This document shows, in pieces, positions 34,285-46,901 of a stretch of DNA of 64,000 nucleotides. Position 1 is the first letter of the stretch, and each line of letters starts with the position of its first letter. The notes under the pieces are model-generated. The model was not told where the DNA came from. It saw only the letters and a program-made list of their open reading frames with translations, and did no database searches. Origin of the DNA: Nemophila menziesii (lineage: Eukaryota; Streptophyta; Magnoliopsida; Boraginales; Hydrophyllaceae). The position numbers and the translations under genes were made by a program. The DNA lies in NCBI GenBank assembly GCA_029959085.1, contig JARWIR010000002.1, forward strand, positions 61,434,154-61,498,153. The letters run 5' to 3'.

Positions 34285-36852
34285 GATTCATTAAGGCCAA
34301 ATTCATAGTGATTCATAGACGGAGCAAGTGGATTTCGCTAGTGCGGCTTTAGATGATTCACCAACCTCTCCCTAATACATTGTAAACAATTCATTTTAAA
34401 TTATGTTACCCATTCTTTAAAAATATAGTAATATATTATTTAAATTACCTTTAAGCATTATCTCGATTAGACGAGTCAACTAATTGCATAGACTTTTTAT
34501 ATCATCATCATCATATACGATGGACTTCAATAGTAGGTGTTGTTTCACTAACTAACAAAATAATCCAATGGACAATTGAAATCGCCTTCGGAAAAATTAA
34601 TCCTAGTATCAACCGCTCAAATTCTTATTTAGAAAAAACTCATTTGAACTTATACAAGAATGAGAGACGAAGCCCCTAAGTGAAAAACATCAGTGTTTTA
34701 AAAGAGCTAGAGCTAATTTAAATCTTTTCATGTGCCTAGTATTTGGTTAAGTGGTCAACTGGATACATTTTAAGTTGCACATTTAACTTCATGTGTTGGT
34801 AGGAAAAATATTCAAGCATCACTGACCATGCAAAACATGTACATACTGCTAATAAAGTAATTTCTGGCATATAGAAATATTCTAAATAAAATGAATTAAC
34901 TTGGATGAACAAACGTGGTTGGGTTTTGTTTTTGAGTTTAATAAAATAAATTTGTTAAAATAAAGTTTGAAACAAGAGTAAAATAATTTCTATTAATGAT
35001 CGTGGTGCTAAAGAGCCTTGTGTGTATATAAAAATATATGAATACAACCTTTTTATTTATATGGACTACCCTTGATTACTTAAAGACATTCATCTTTATC
35101 CACGATTGTTTTGATGTTTGGCTTATTATTATCATAGGCCATGTTAATGGATAGATGATTATGTGGCATCATAATGGATCATGTTTTTGAGTTTGGAGTT
35201 GGTGGATTGTGAGATATCCCTACTATTTGGCTTTATGCAAGATGATCAGTTTTCAAGTGATATCTTCTTCATAGGGTTCATACCATTTTTCTTTAGAGAT
35301 TATTGATATCTTTGAAGATCTCATGGTTATGGATAATATTCCTTCACTGATATTCTGTTTGCTCAAGGTAAGGTGACATTTTCTTCCTATTACTTCCATT
35401 TTAACATTTATTGAACATGTTTTATGTCATTAACTCTGTGTGCTTTGATTTTAGAAATACCATAGAACACTAACTTCTTTAGAATTTCATTTGGAAGATT
35501 TTGGTGAAGGTCTACTTTCGAGTGATGAAACAAAATTTTAAAGTAATTTTAAAGTATCAATATAGAGTCAGCATCTGGTAGCCGCACCTAACAAAATTCG
35601 GGTAACGGATTCAAATAAACATATTTATTCAAAAGAAATGCCGGGTTCCTTATTCAAGTATATACGATGTTGATCTAATAATTTAGACATTAATTAATGT
35701 TTCCGAAGAACAAAATCAGAATGCTGATTCCAAAGTTACTGGGATGCTGATTTGATATTTTCTGCAAACGTTTAATGCCACCTTGATGTCTCCTTCTTTC
35801 GAATAAGGCCTGCATACAAAATATTAATTTAAAAGTTATTTATAATTAACAATCAAAGAAATATTACAATTGAGCTTGAATACTTGAATACTTTAAACAA
35901 TAAAAATCCTATACTCCCAGGAATGCTGACTAGCGGGGACCACAGAGGAGCATTTATGAAGAGATAAAAAGATACATAAAGATCATACCTTTCAGATGTA
36001 CACGGCAATAACGAAGAAGAGGAGGAAGGAAGAATGTCTTCCACAAAAATCAGAGAAGAGCCAATTCCAGAGCTCCGTTGAAGCTCTGGGCAGATCAATA
36101 ATCCGTCCTTGAATGCCAGACATATAATTATTCCTGTTTTTAGAAGAAGAATTAAAAAAACTGAATGAATATTACCTATATGGAAATTTTGAAATAAAAG
36201 TAAAAATAAAAATAAAAAAAGAGTCCAAGTATTACCTATACGGATTTGTATGGGTAAAGGTATCTTAATCTAAGTATTATTGTCAAATATAGTTAATTTT
36301 CTTGTATATAGATTACTAACAAAAGTTCACTATTCCAAAACCAACAACAAGACTACTTATGTCATGATAGTTCTATCATACACTTTTCAATGGTACAAAA
36401 TATTCGATTAAAATGATCCATAAATGATAACAAATAACTTAAAATCAATGTACTAATCCTACAAATGTAGTATGAAACAAATACTATGTCACAACTGGAC
36501 AACTATATATGGAAGGATTGTTATTGTGGGAGCAGATGGCTAATTCCCCGTCAAAGAAATCAACAAATAAGACATTGTATTTAAGCCACTTAACTTAATT
36601 ATTCTAGAATCTAGAATATTTGTGTTTTTTTATTTGTATTTCCGTGTGGCAGATGTAGGAATGTTTGTGTTCTTGACTCTTGATAATTCCATGATAAGGT
36701 CTTAGGAGATCTGTAACTAGAACTAGAGCTAGACTATAGGTATCTACCTAATAATACTAGAGCAGCAACTGTTTTAGAAGCTACATATTAATAAGTTGAG
36801 TACAAATGTTGCATAAAATGTGCACGAAGGTGCTTAAACAGGGTTGATGCTA
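34285..36852. repeat. Alpha block, unit 2
   Basis: Single-copy version of the segment duplicated in unit 1. It lacks about 25 bp after the ccctaatacattgtaa motif (34380) relative to unit 3. Confidence 0.65.
35716..36133 (-). pseudogene. Unidentified two-exon frame (alpha), unit 2
   Basis: Exon A 36133-35989 (acceptor acag, donor gtatga) and exon B 35809-35716 (acceptor tgcag, stop TGA). The frame stays open across the junction, as in units 1 and 3. See 16980-17397. Confidence 0.4.
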
Positions 36853-37162
36853 TATACTCGAGTACTGAGTATGGAAAAAATTACTGGCTGCACTAATTTT
36901 TTATTGAGTAACTTTACTGAGTATGCAAAAAATTTCAATGAGTTTTACTGAGCATTCAAAGAGAAAATGTTGAGTATAAAATTGCAATAATTGATTAAAT
37001 AATATTACAATATAATTTTAGATATAATTACATTACAATAAAAAAAAATTAACAACACTTGAAAAGTGCTGAAACCTGTTGCCTATTTGAATGCAAAAAA
37101 AAATACAAGCTAGATGTTCATAGCTGAAGGAAAAACCCCCATCTTCTGAGTATGGCCTTCAA

Positions 37163-37811
37163 CTGTTAGATAATAAAAAAGAAACCATTAATAAACTTTT
37201 TAATGAATCCAATAAAACCATTAATAAACTTTATAATTTGGATTTGAAATGCAAATAGAATGTATTATTGAAAAGTTAGACAAAAAGATGAGGAAGATAA
37301 TAAAATTCTCTTAAATACAGCGTAATTGGTGTGGCATAATGATGCATATTTTGTAAATAACAAGGATCCATTAAGAATAGCTTCGATTGCCATAGGAAAA
37401 GATGGAAGAATCAATAACAAGAGATTTAGAAGATGTCTTTTTAAGAGTGTCAAAGAAGGAGAATGTTGGGCTATTTCACAAGCAATGAAGGCAACTGAAA
37501 TTGCTAATTGTAAAGAGGCTTCCTTCTACACAGATAACCTTGAATTGTTCAAGGTATTAATCACAAAAAGGAAATTGAATGGAAGATCCGGCCATTGATC
37601 GAAACGATTTGGAAGTGGACTTCAAAATTTCCGGAATGCAAAATTTATCACATTAAGAGAGATCTTAATGCAATTCATCAAAGTGTGTAAGGAAGGGTGG
37701 TGATATGACTTTATGGACATCTATTAATGTTTTTGATAGTATAGATAATCTTAATAATGTAATATTGACTTGTAATAATTAAATTTTACTTTGTTTGAAT
37801 GACAAAAAAAA
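37163..37811 (+). mobile_element. 5'-truncated LINE, unit 3
   Basis: Flanked by gtatggccttcaa (37150-37162) and gtatgggcttcaa (37812-37824), one mismatch in 13, with an A-run at the right. Same ancestral insertion as in the other units. Confidence 0.85.
37326..37690 (+). pseudogene. LINE ribonuclease H remnant, unit 3
   Basis: Keeps NDA, GECWAI and YTDN but loses one base after the YTDN motif (gaattgttc against gaaattgttc), which shifts the C-terminus. It shares the terminal frameshift of all copies. Confidence 0.7.
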
Positions 37812-38141
37812 GTATGGGCTTCAAACCAGATCTGCAAACACTGGCCGCGCAAGAAAAACCGCCACCACGCCTGAGCTAGGATTGAGCTTCACTGCTTCAG
37901 GTCCGATGGAGGATCGATTTTGTCGAAGTCTTCTTGCAAAACGTCATGGCTGCTCGAAACGGATCCATGCAAGGTGAGCGGCTCTTCTCTCCGGAGTTTC
38001 GGTGCAATCGAACAAGCAACCTGATCTCTCGCCGGAGTAGACTAGAGTGGCCTGAAACTGCTGAGTACTGGCCATGAAGCTCGAACGGATAAGAAGAGAA
38101 GTCCCTTTACACCTAAATTTCAGTATTTCTTGTGTTTGTAG

Positions 38142-38240
38142 ATGAAATTTGTTATTAGGCATTGCTTTATGAACACTTTAGAGAAATTTGCCAAGGCTAA
38201 TAATGAAGGAGATAATGTTTTTAGTGCAAATATAAGTATG
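38142..38240 (+). pseudogene. Exon-like frame, possible serpin piece, unit 3
   Basis: Copy of 1866-1964 with ATG after the tttgtag acceptor and gtaagt donor. Residues KFAKANNEGDNVFSANISM are kept. Confidence 0.3.
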
Positions 38241-38839
38241 GTAAGTGCTGGCATAATTTCAAACACATTACAGCTATTGATAATATTGAAGAGGTGATTC
38301 TTTACATAGAACATATTGTGGCCATCTCTAAAATCTACTACCTCCGTGGTCTTCTTCTACATTCGATATTTTATTTTTACTTTGCGAATAATTTCATCAT
38401 GTCCTTACTAGGATGATCCCTACTAAAGGAAGATGATTTTTTGACATGTTGTCATAAGCTTGAATTTTTTTATAGTTCAATTAGTTCATTCACCAATATA
38501 ATATTCTGTAAATTAAATACGCAAACCATGATAAAAGAATTATCAAGGTCCAATTTCGATGATTAATAAACTGAGCAAGTCGAGTGCTACCAACAATATA
38601 ATGTAGCAACACTGATTTCTCTAGTGTGGCTTTATATGATTCAACAATCTCGCCCTAATACATTGTAACAATTAATTTTTCCTACCAAAAAAGAATAAAC
38701 AGTTCATTTTAAATTCATTTGCACATGTTTCAAATATATAGTAATATTTATTATTTATATTAATTTAAGCATCTCGATTGTCGATAGTCTTTTTATATCG
38801 TCATCACATAAAACATAAAACATAAGATGGACTTCAATA

Positions 38840-38987
38840 AAAGGTACATGATTCGAATTCCCTCAGCCTTGTTATTTCTTGAGCCCTTAAAGAGGATAAA
38901 CAAGAGGTGCAAGGTTCGAGTCTCCTCCCTAAACATGGGTAACCGTGGTGCGCGTAAGCTGAGCAGACACCCATACATCAAAAAATA
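38840..38987 (+). mobile_element. SINE with target duplication, unit 3 (internally deleted)
   Basis: The same 16-bp repeat aagatggacttcaata flanks it (38824-38839, 38988-39003). About 60 bp of the interior is missing compared with units 2 and 4. Confidence 0.75.
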
Positions 38988-39332
38988 AAGATGGACTTCA
39001 ATATTAGATGTTGTTTCAAGAATTAACGAATCAATCCAATGGACAATTGCAATTTTCTTCACCAAAAATAATATTATAATCAACAACTCAAATTATTATT
39101 TATTTTAAAAAAAACTCATTTGAACTTATACAAGAATAATAGGCGAGGACCCTAAGTGAAACACATCAGTGTTCATGATAAATGAAAATTTGGGATTCTC
39201 AATCGGTCAACTTGCAAATGAACTCTCTCGCTCCTCTGCAACTTTGAAATTCAAGACCCAAGAGCACAACAAATTCAAATTAGAGGCTGTAGTTTGTCTA
39301 TAAAGGAAACTACCGGTTTAAATTTCAACTTC

Positions 39333-39551
39333 TCAGGTGTAAGGTGGAGACTCAGGCTCAGATCCCCAAGCAGACAAAAATGACATTGTATCTTTCTTTG
39401 ATATAGCTACAAAATTAGTTGCTGCATTAAAAAATCTTCTTATATCCTTGAAATGTCCATTTTGTCGGCCAGAACAAGAACGAGGAGTTAGAAGCTGCAG
39501 AGTTCCACTTCCTAGAGAATTACAGAACAATGTCCATTTGGCTTCCTGAAA
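39333..39551 (-). pseudogene. Unidentified exon-like frame of 72 codons (beta), unit 3
   Basis: On the minus strand a cctgtag acceptor is followed by an open frame from FQEAKWTLFC, through SGRQNGHFKDIRRFFNAATN, to ...SEPESPPYT and a stop. The unit 4 copy (54479-54697) has the same frame with few substitutions; in unit 2 a deletion truncates it. No family recognised. It is likely the last exon of the transcript that also includes 39802-39878 and 40103-40294. Confidence 0.35.
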
Positions 39552-39801
39552 CTACAGGAAATGGTGTTTCGTGTGAACCATCTGTGTATGTATTTAAAAT
39601 GGGTTTATCCGGAGCTAACAGCTTCAATGAAAGATGCCAATGGCAAACCTACCAAGAGTTTAAATCATATTAATGAGTCTGGTAGCGTGAGCATAGATAG
39701 ATTAAGATAAGTAGAAAGATGAGAAAACAAACATAAATTAACAAATTTGATAGACATATATAATTAGTGATGGGACATGCTTTCAAAGTGTATATGCTTA
39801 C

Positions 39802-39878
39802 CAGACTGAAATGACATGAATAACAATCGTAGAAATCAGGAAAGTTCGAGATACTCTTCTTGTTCTCTTGGAAAAAGC
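39802..39878 (-). pseudogene. Short middle exon (beta), unit 3
   Basis: A 77-bp segment bounded by gatacag acceptor and gtaagc donor on the minus strand, with two open frames. It matches the position of alpha exon B (GCYTTATTCGAAAGAA against GCTTTTTCCAAGAGAA). Copy at 54948-55024 of equal length; unit 2 has a deletion. Confidence 0.35.
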
Positions 39879-40102
39879 CTGTATCAAACATAAATAAAAA
39901 AATATTACTTTGTGAAAGATATAAATCAATCTATTCCTAGACATAAAAAAGAAATTACAATTGTTTTCAAAAGCATTAAATACATTATATATATTAACAA
40001 TAATTTAAAACAATTTAAGTCTATAAAAGTCAATAAATCACATTTATATTAAATTAATTTGGTTATATTGGTATAAGAATTATAAATTATAACAAAAATT
40101 AC

Positions 40103-40294
40103 CTTTAATTCTTTGTCAAGCTGCTTAATGGAAGCTTATGTATTCCAATTTGATCCAACGCCAATATTACCATTCTTTGGTGGGCGTCCCACTCTTTTTT
40201 TGGGCCCATTTTTATCCAATACAACAAATCTGGACTCGCTAGTCCTAGTTGTATATACCCTCTCCCTTGAATTACCCTCATTCCCAATAAACAT
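40103..40294 (-). pseudogene. Exon with AT-hook-like motif (beta), unit 3
   Basis: On the minus strand one frame reads ...GPKKRVGRPPKNGNIG... and, after an in-frame TAA, SIKQLDKELK before a GTAATT donor. The basic GRPP core resembles an AT-hook (minor-groove DNA binding) but is a single short motif. Unit 2 keeps KKRLGRPPKYGNIG with its own stop and unit 4 is like unit 3, so the gene was already dead when copied. The longest computed frame in another register is a shadow. Confidence 0.35.
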
Positions 40295-41963
40295 GAATGC
40301 CCCATATTAGGCACATGGTCAGCTTTTTGCTGGAACTGGACTTATTCAATCTTGTATAACAAATAGCAACATTAGTAAATAAGGTAAGGTAATCTGAGCA
40401 GTATTATCAAATATAGTAAATTTATGTGATATAGATTACTAAAAAAGTCCACTATTCCAAGTTCTAACAACAAGATCTATCATACATTTTATAAGTCACT
40501 GGTACTAAAAAAAATATTCGAATACAATGATCACCAATAACTTAAAAACAATGTACCAGTCCCACACATGTAGTATGAAACAAATACTATTTATCTAGAA
40601 AAAATGATCAACGTATAAAATTGACAACTATATAGTGAAGGATTGTTATTGACGGAGCATATATAGCTAATACCCGCCAAAGAAATCAACACATAGTAAG
40701 ACACTGTATTTGGGTGACTTAACTTGATTATTCTAGAGAGTTTGTGTTTTTTCATTTTTATTTCCGTGTGGCAAATGCAGGAATGTTTGATACTGTTATT
40801 TTTTACTTGCACACTTGACTCTTGATAATACCATGATAAGGTTTTAGGAGATCTGTAACTAGAACTAGAGCTAGAATACGGTTAACTACTTATTAATACT
40901 AGAATAATACTAGAGTAGCAACTATTTTAGAAGCTACAATTGTTGCCTAAAATGTGCACCAAGCTGCTTAATGTGGGTAGATGCTATGTGATTAAGCAAA
41001 TAGTAGGTCTACTCTTTTCAAACTTAAAATAATGATTGAAAAAATTATATTTATCAAAATTACTCTACTTCACTTTCAAATTAATTTAAATTAGAAAAAA
41101 AATCTTACCAAGATAATTAGAAAAGGCTGATGACAGATTGAAATGGCATAATCAACTATCTTATTGGGAAAAGCTTATCTAACATAATCCCAAATTTTGA
41201 ATACATAGATATGTGGGCAAAATCCATAATTATATATATTAAAAATTATTCCTAATACAAAATAAATTTCACTATTATAATTGTATCAAATAATTAATGT
41301 ATTGAACATCATAAACTCATATAGTACATCATAAGTTTCAATAAATCATATTTTTATATGTTTAATAAAAAAATTAATTACACTTGCAGGAGATTATAAT
41401 AGTTAACCTACTTTAAAACTGAAACAAAACTATACATAAATTTTTAAAATATTAACAAATAATTAGTTAAATAGATACTATTTTTCAGAAAGTTAACAAA
41501 GAATTAGCAAATTAATATTATTTTCCAATTTAATTTTAATAATTTAAAAATAAATTTTCTAAAGAATTAAGGAAGTGAAAAGTAAACATACAGATTCAAA
41601 AATTACCTTTATTCTGCGTTATATATCTAAAACACATGAGAAATCTACAAGTCTAAAGATTGAATTTCGTATGTGTTTTCTTTGGTAGTTGTGCCATAGA
41701 TCAACTTGCACGCCCGTCTTGTCATGTGAATCTTATATTGGTTTTTGGTTTTTTTTGTCTGTTCGGGATGTCGGGTCGGATCTTCAATAACTTATGATTG
41801 TTTGTTGAGCCATAAGAAATACCTATTAAAAAAATTATTAGTAAAAAGGTATTTAGAATAAGATATTTTATTAAGTGTCTCAGACCTAAAATACCCTTAC
41901 AAATAATAATTAAAAAGAAAGAAATTAGAAGGTTATTATGTACAAAACGGTTATTTAAAAAAA

Positions 41964-42154
41964 GAGTAATGATATATACCACCTAAATTCATACCACCCA
42001 AGTATACGACCATGACGTGGCGTAAATTGGTTGACTAAAAAATCTTTAATTATTTATTTTCTTGATTTAATTAATGATTTACTTCCAACCAATTCACGCC
42101 ACGTCATGGGTGATAATTGGGTGGTATAAATTTGGGTGGTATATATCATTACTC
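41964..42154. mobile_element. MULE-type MITE with 9-bp target duplication, unit 3
   Basis: Reference copy: 191 bp, gagtaatgatatatacc at the left and its inverse at the right, flanked by TTAAAAAAA at 41955-41963 and 42155-42163. Confidence 0.8.
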
Positions 42155-42817
42155 TTAAAAAAACACAACACACTAAAAGAAACGAAAGGTCTGAGAGAAG
42201 AAGAATCGGCGACAGGCGACGACGGTGAACACGAGATAGGATAGTCTACTCCGACGAGCAAAGTAGGAAACAATATCTATCGATCAAAGCAAAGATTCGA
42301 CTCCAAAACCCAAAATAAACCATACGTAAGTGAAAAAACTCAAATATAATCTATTTTCTATGTTTATTTTGAGATTTTTTATAGTGTTTCTTATTTACGA
42401 AACTGCTTTTCCGTGATTCATGAAGAAAAACACAACAAAATTATAGTGCATGTTGATTTTGTTTGATTTCTACTGATTTGTTACTAATTTCTATATAGAA
42501 ACCGAATTTAGAAGTTTCTAGGGTTTAAAATAGGATTATTTGATGAATGTGTTCAATTTGTTGTGATCAACATGAACGAAAGATGGATTAGAGTCATAAA
42601 ACATGGATAATATGTTAAACAAGGACCTATAGTGCAATTATTTCACAAAAAGTGAGGTATAACTGTCAAATATACATAAATAGGGGCCTATGACTGAATT
42701 TTGTGGCAAATATTGTGCAGATTATAGACAGAATATTTAGTTTAGGGACCTTATAGTGTAATTACTGCATAATATAGACAGTTAGAAGGTAAACATGTGT
42801 GTTCTGCAAAATGTTTT

Positions 42818-42972
42818 GGTAACTGTATTAAACATGGAATTCCATGTTTTGATAACTGTATTAAACATGAAAATTCATGTTTTGATAAGTGTATTAAATA
42901 TAAAATTTCATGTTTTGATAACTGTATTAAACATGGAATTCCATGTTTTGATAACTGTATTAAACATGGAAT
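42818..42972. repeat. 33-bp minisatellite, unit 3
   Basis: Nearly five units, two of them with the perfect 20-bp palindrome (first at 42830-42849). Confidence 0.8.
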
Positions 42973-45225
42973 TAACTCAATTCAGACTACTAATATGTTT
43001 TCTTGTGCTTGGAGTTTGTGTAAAACCAGGTAAAAATGGCACCAAGAAGAAAAGTGAAAAAGAATTCTGAGATGGAAGCTATATGATAGAGACAACAAGT
43101 TTAAATCGACAATAATTGATAAACTTAGAAAAAAAAGAGGTAAACTGAACATGAGGTTTTTATATATATATAACTTAAAACATTTAACTAAAACTGTACG
43201 TATGTAAAGAATGTAGCCGACAAGTTCCGAGCAAAGATGTCTACGCAGTTCATCGACAACAAAGACCAAAGAATCACTTATGAAGAAGAAAAATGAAGAA
43301 TTTTTTTAAGTTTTATACTATTCTATTGAACTTAGTATTTCGTATTTTATAGGACTTATTTGGGAAGTTTTTAATTTATAATGTTTAAGTTAAATTGTTA
43401 GACTTGCAAACTATGATCAAGGATTTGATTAATAATGATATCTCAGTGGTTTATTATTATTTTTGTTAGAAAGCAAGTGTTAAAAAAACAACAAAATGTT
43501 AAATATTATTTAACTTTTCACGGTGAAACTACAACATCAAAAACCAAAATATAAAAAACAAAAATGACAGTAGTTGTGTATGTAGTAATATTTATTATAC
43601 ATTCAAAGTTCAAGGGGAAAGTAAAGGTCAACAATACACAGGGGGAAAGTGAAAACAGAGAATAATTACATGTGTTAAACATGGAATTACATGTCTGGAA
43701 CATGAAATTCCATGTTTTAAACATGAAATTCCATGTTTAAAACATGAAAACCCAGAAGCAACGTAAGCTACATGGCTCGAAACCTGTATAAAAAGACAAT
43801 AATACTAACATAATGAAACACAACACAAATATAAACACAAAAAGGTTAAAAAACTTAACAATACAAATTTCAACAATATTAAATACGTGAATATTCATCG
43901 ACTGTTATAAGAATATAAAGATCGTAAAAACAAAACATCACTCATAGAGGAGCTCGACATGATTTCGCGTTATGGATTCCTCAGGTGTGGCAACGTCCGC
44001 ATCGAGGCTTGGGAAAAGATCAAACGAACGCATAGACCATTGGGAACTGAACTTAACCACATCCATAACCATCTGCAGTAAACAAGGCATAACATAAGTA
44101 GTAGGACATGATCACATACACAAGCAACAAGGTGGAAAAGGGAAAAGGTGTTACGAATGTTGCAGATTTTCATGTTTGAAACATGGAATTCCATATTTTA
44201 AACATGAAAAACTGCAACTGCACAAACCAATGTAGAGCATAACAGCATATAACAACCTCCACTAAAATCAAAGCAACATAAACATGAAATTAATCAACAC
44301 TGAAACAACATATCAACAAAATGAAGAATATAAACACATACATATCAAAAATGCAAAAAAAAAAACATAATTAAAAAAGTGTAAAAACTGTTAAAATCAA
44401 ACAAAAATAGGAAGAACAACACAAACATAACAAAACATAACATGTACATGAACAAATTCAGAAAGTATTCAAACAACATTCATTAAAAAGAGTTACAAAC
44501 CTTGATAAACAGAAAAATTGAATGAGATTGAGAAAGAGGAAGAAACTTGAATCAAATTGCATTAATAATGAACAATACATACACTAGAGCTCTTTAATAT
44601 ATACATTTGTAACCCTAACACAAACCTGCAACAAAAATCGAACAAATGAAAATAAAAAATTAGAAGAAAATGAAAAGAAAAAACAGAGGAGAGTGTTGAT
44701 GAATTACTTTGTGAATTCATAAACCGAGTTAGAAGCAAGCTAGGAGAGAGATGAATATGTGTTAAGAAATTCGGCGAGAGAGAAGAGAAGAATATAGATG
44801 CGGTTATGGAGAGAGAGAAAGAGAGAAGGGAGAGAATAGGAGAGCTGAAATATGGGAACAGAGATGCGATTATGGGAGAAAGTAATGGGTTGTTAAATAA
44901 ATGTACTATATGTATGGGGTAAATTAGGAAATAAAAATATAATGGAGTTGTTTTTTACAAATAAGTTATTAGGAAGGTATATATGAAATAAAATAATTAA
45001 AGGCTAAAAAAAATAATTAGGAAGCTTAATGAGGATGTTATGAGCAATAGCCCCGTGTTTGTTTTACTTCTAATTTGGTTTTTTTTACTAAAGAGTAATG
45101 CAGCCCAAATCAAATCACATTTTTATCAAAAGAGAAAGAAAGTGATAAATTAGAAAACATAAATTAGGTGATTGGTCCATTTAAAAAGATGTTGTAATTT
45201 GAGATGATATTCAGTCTTACTCTTT

Positions 45226-46504
45226 TTAAAATTCATCAGTTAGTAAGGGTTAAGCAACTATATTGACAAATATGGCCTTGGAGTTTAAGATATTTTAGCT
45301 GACCAAGGAATGTATTACTGAAAATGTTATATACTACAACATTTATTGTTCAAAGGTTCTCCAGCTTTGTCTAACATTTCCAAGACAACAACTCATGGTA
45401 TTTTCTTAAGAAATTTGCATCACTATTTCCTGGATGTATCTAGCCTTTCTACTCATCTTCGGATTCGATCCAGGACCCCTAGCAGATACATCTTCAAGCC
45501 TACTAGACGTCCTATTTATCTTCAAGGGATTAAAGTCAATCCTTATCAGATGCAAGAGTATCTCTCACTTTTAGGTTTGTCTACTAGGGTCGAAGGATCC
45601 TCTAATACCTTCTTCTTTATCATTGTAGTATCCCATAACTGCATGTAATGAATTTTCTTTTTTCGCCTATTTTGTACCGAAGATCTGTTATGTGGGAGCT
45701 CTTTTCATAGCCTCCCTACTTTCTTCTCTTCGTGCATGCATTTTTATTGGATAGTTTCTTATCTGACTGTCTTGATTTTCTCAAAAAAAGAAGACGGCTA
45801 CTATTCTTCTAAAAAAAATGAAGGATCCTTTGCACAATCTTTACTCAAAATGCCCTACTAATTATCTCGGTTTCCAAGGCTACTCTATTCGGTCTTTATT
45901 GTTTCTCCTGATCCCTTTTATTCCCTATTTCCTTGTTTTGGCTATGTTTAAGGAACATAACATTTATTATATCATAACGCAGGGAAAGAATAACAAGGAA
46001 GTCATTCAACTCTATTATTATTCATATGATTCGTATATTGGCAATAAATTCTTGTTAACTCTTCAGAAGATTACTAAGGAACTGGAATTATGACTTTTTT
46101 AATCACATCGAAGTTATATGATATATGATAATTGTATTTTAGCATTTAAAGTTGTCATTTTTTGAATGCTTCTATATCTCTGAATTAATATTTGGTCCGA
46201 GGTTTTCATTTACTCTCCTATTAATGTGTCTCATAATAACTCTACTTATAAGTGGTCTTTTCCAAAATTATGGGAAAAGGTTTTTCTGGTAAACATATAT
46301 ACTTTTGGTGTTATTATCACGCGTACTCTACATTCAAGAAACTACACGAGAACTCTTACTCTTCTTATCACGCCAAATATCTTCTTCAGGGAGGGAATAT
46401 CATTCTAATGTTTCAAAAAAGTAGTTTCTTACACAAATAACGACTCTTATTTATAGGACAATATATGACTATTCATATTACATATTAATTTGTCCATGAA
46501 TAAA
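45226..46504. other. Unidentified 1.3-kb block, copy 4
   Basis: Homologous to 5951-7236. Frames of 91-100 codons (45346-45648, 45818-46093) are not kept across all copies. Confidence 0.4.
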
Positions 46505-46901
46505 GGCACGTTTGGATATGCTTATTTTAGAGTAAAAATCAAGTTTAGGATAAATTTATATTTTTTAAAAGAAATTAAAAATAAATTGAAATCTCGAACC
46601 CCTTTAAATGCTTCTTTTAAAAAACACCACTTTCGAAGTTTCCAGCTTGGAAAGTAATTCATATTAATAGAAAGTTCAATGGAACGACAGATGCGCTAGC
46701 CAAATGCACTCGGCGTAACATTAATCTGGACCATTGGATAGATTTTTTCAGTTTTTGGAGCTTTTAATTTTCTTAACCTTATGTGTAAATAATGTTTAAA
46801 CTGGTTTTTCTGACAAAAAAACACCACTTTGGTGCTTTTCCTAAAAGTGATTTCAGAATTTAAAACGCTTTCAAAGTTCTAAAAGCAGTTTTAAATGGGC
46901 T
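46505..46901. mobile_element. hAT-like MITE interrupted by a LINE, unit 3
   Basis: Same nested structure as 31114-31514. Confidence 0.5.
46634..46814 (+). mobile_element. Very short 5'-truncated LINE inside MITE, unit 3
   Basis: 181 bp flanked by aaaaaacaccacttt (46619-46633) and a matching copy (46815-46830). It begins with VIHINRKFNGTTDALAKC, the ribonuclease H C-terminal motif with its final Asp intact. The ancestral empty site is seen at 20588-20605. Confidence 0.8.

Larger units (their letters stand above)
21076..36852. repeat. Array unit 2
   Basis: A nearly complete unit. It starts with the same roughly 570-bp promoter-like leader as position 1 and continues through LINE, exon-like block, beta block with SINE, MULE-type MITE, minisatellite block, 1.5-kb block, hAT-like MITE with LINE insert, NOL-like exon, LINE fragments, copia-type LTR and alpha block. 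Its MULE-type MITE has lost part of both arms and its LINE carries a nonsense codon. Confidence 0.8.
38630..41900. repeat. Beta block, unit 3
   Basis: Reference copy of the beta block, with SINE and the three minus-strand exon-like frames listed separately. The rest is AT-rich sequence without a gene. Confidence 0.6.

Noticed and set aside
35853..36098. 81-codon minus-strand frame reading through the alpha donor
   Set aside because: It covers exon A plus intron; the spliced joint to exon B is the reading kept in all copies.
40105..40314. 69-codon minus-strand frame with EWDAHQRMVILALDQIG
   Set aside because: Another register of the AT-hook-like exon; the KKRVGRPPK register is the one retained in diverged unit 2.
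43970..44194. Minus-strand 74-codon frame with Cys and Leu residues
   Set aside because: Frames differ between the three copies of the block; kept only as part of the GC-richer exon-like segment.
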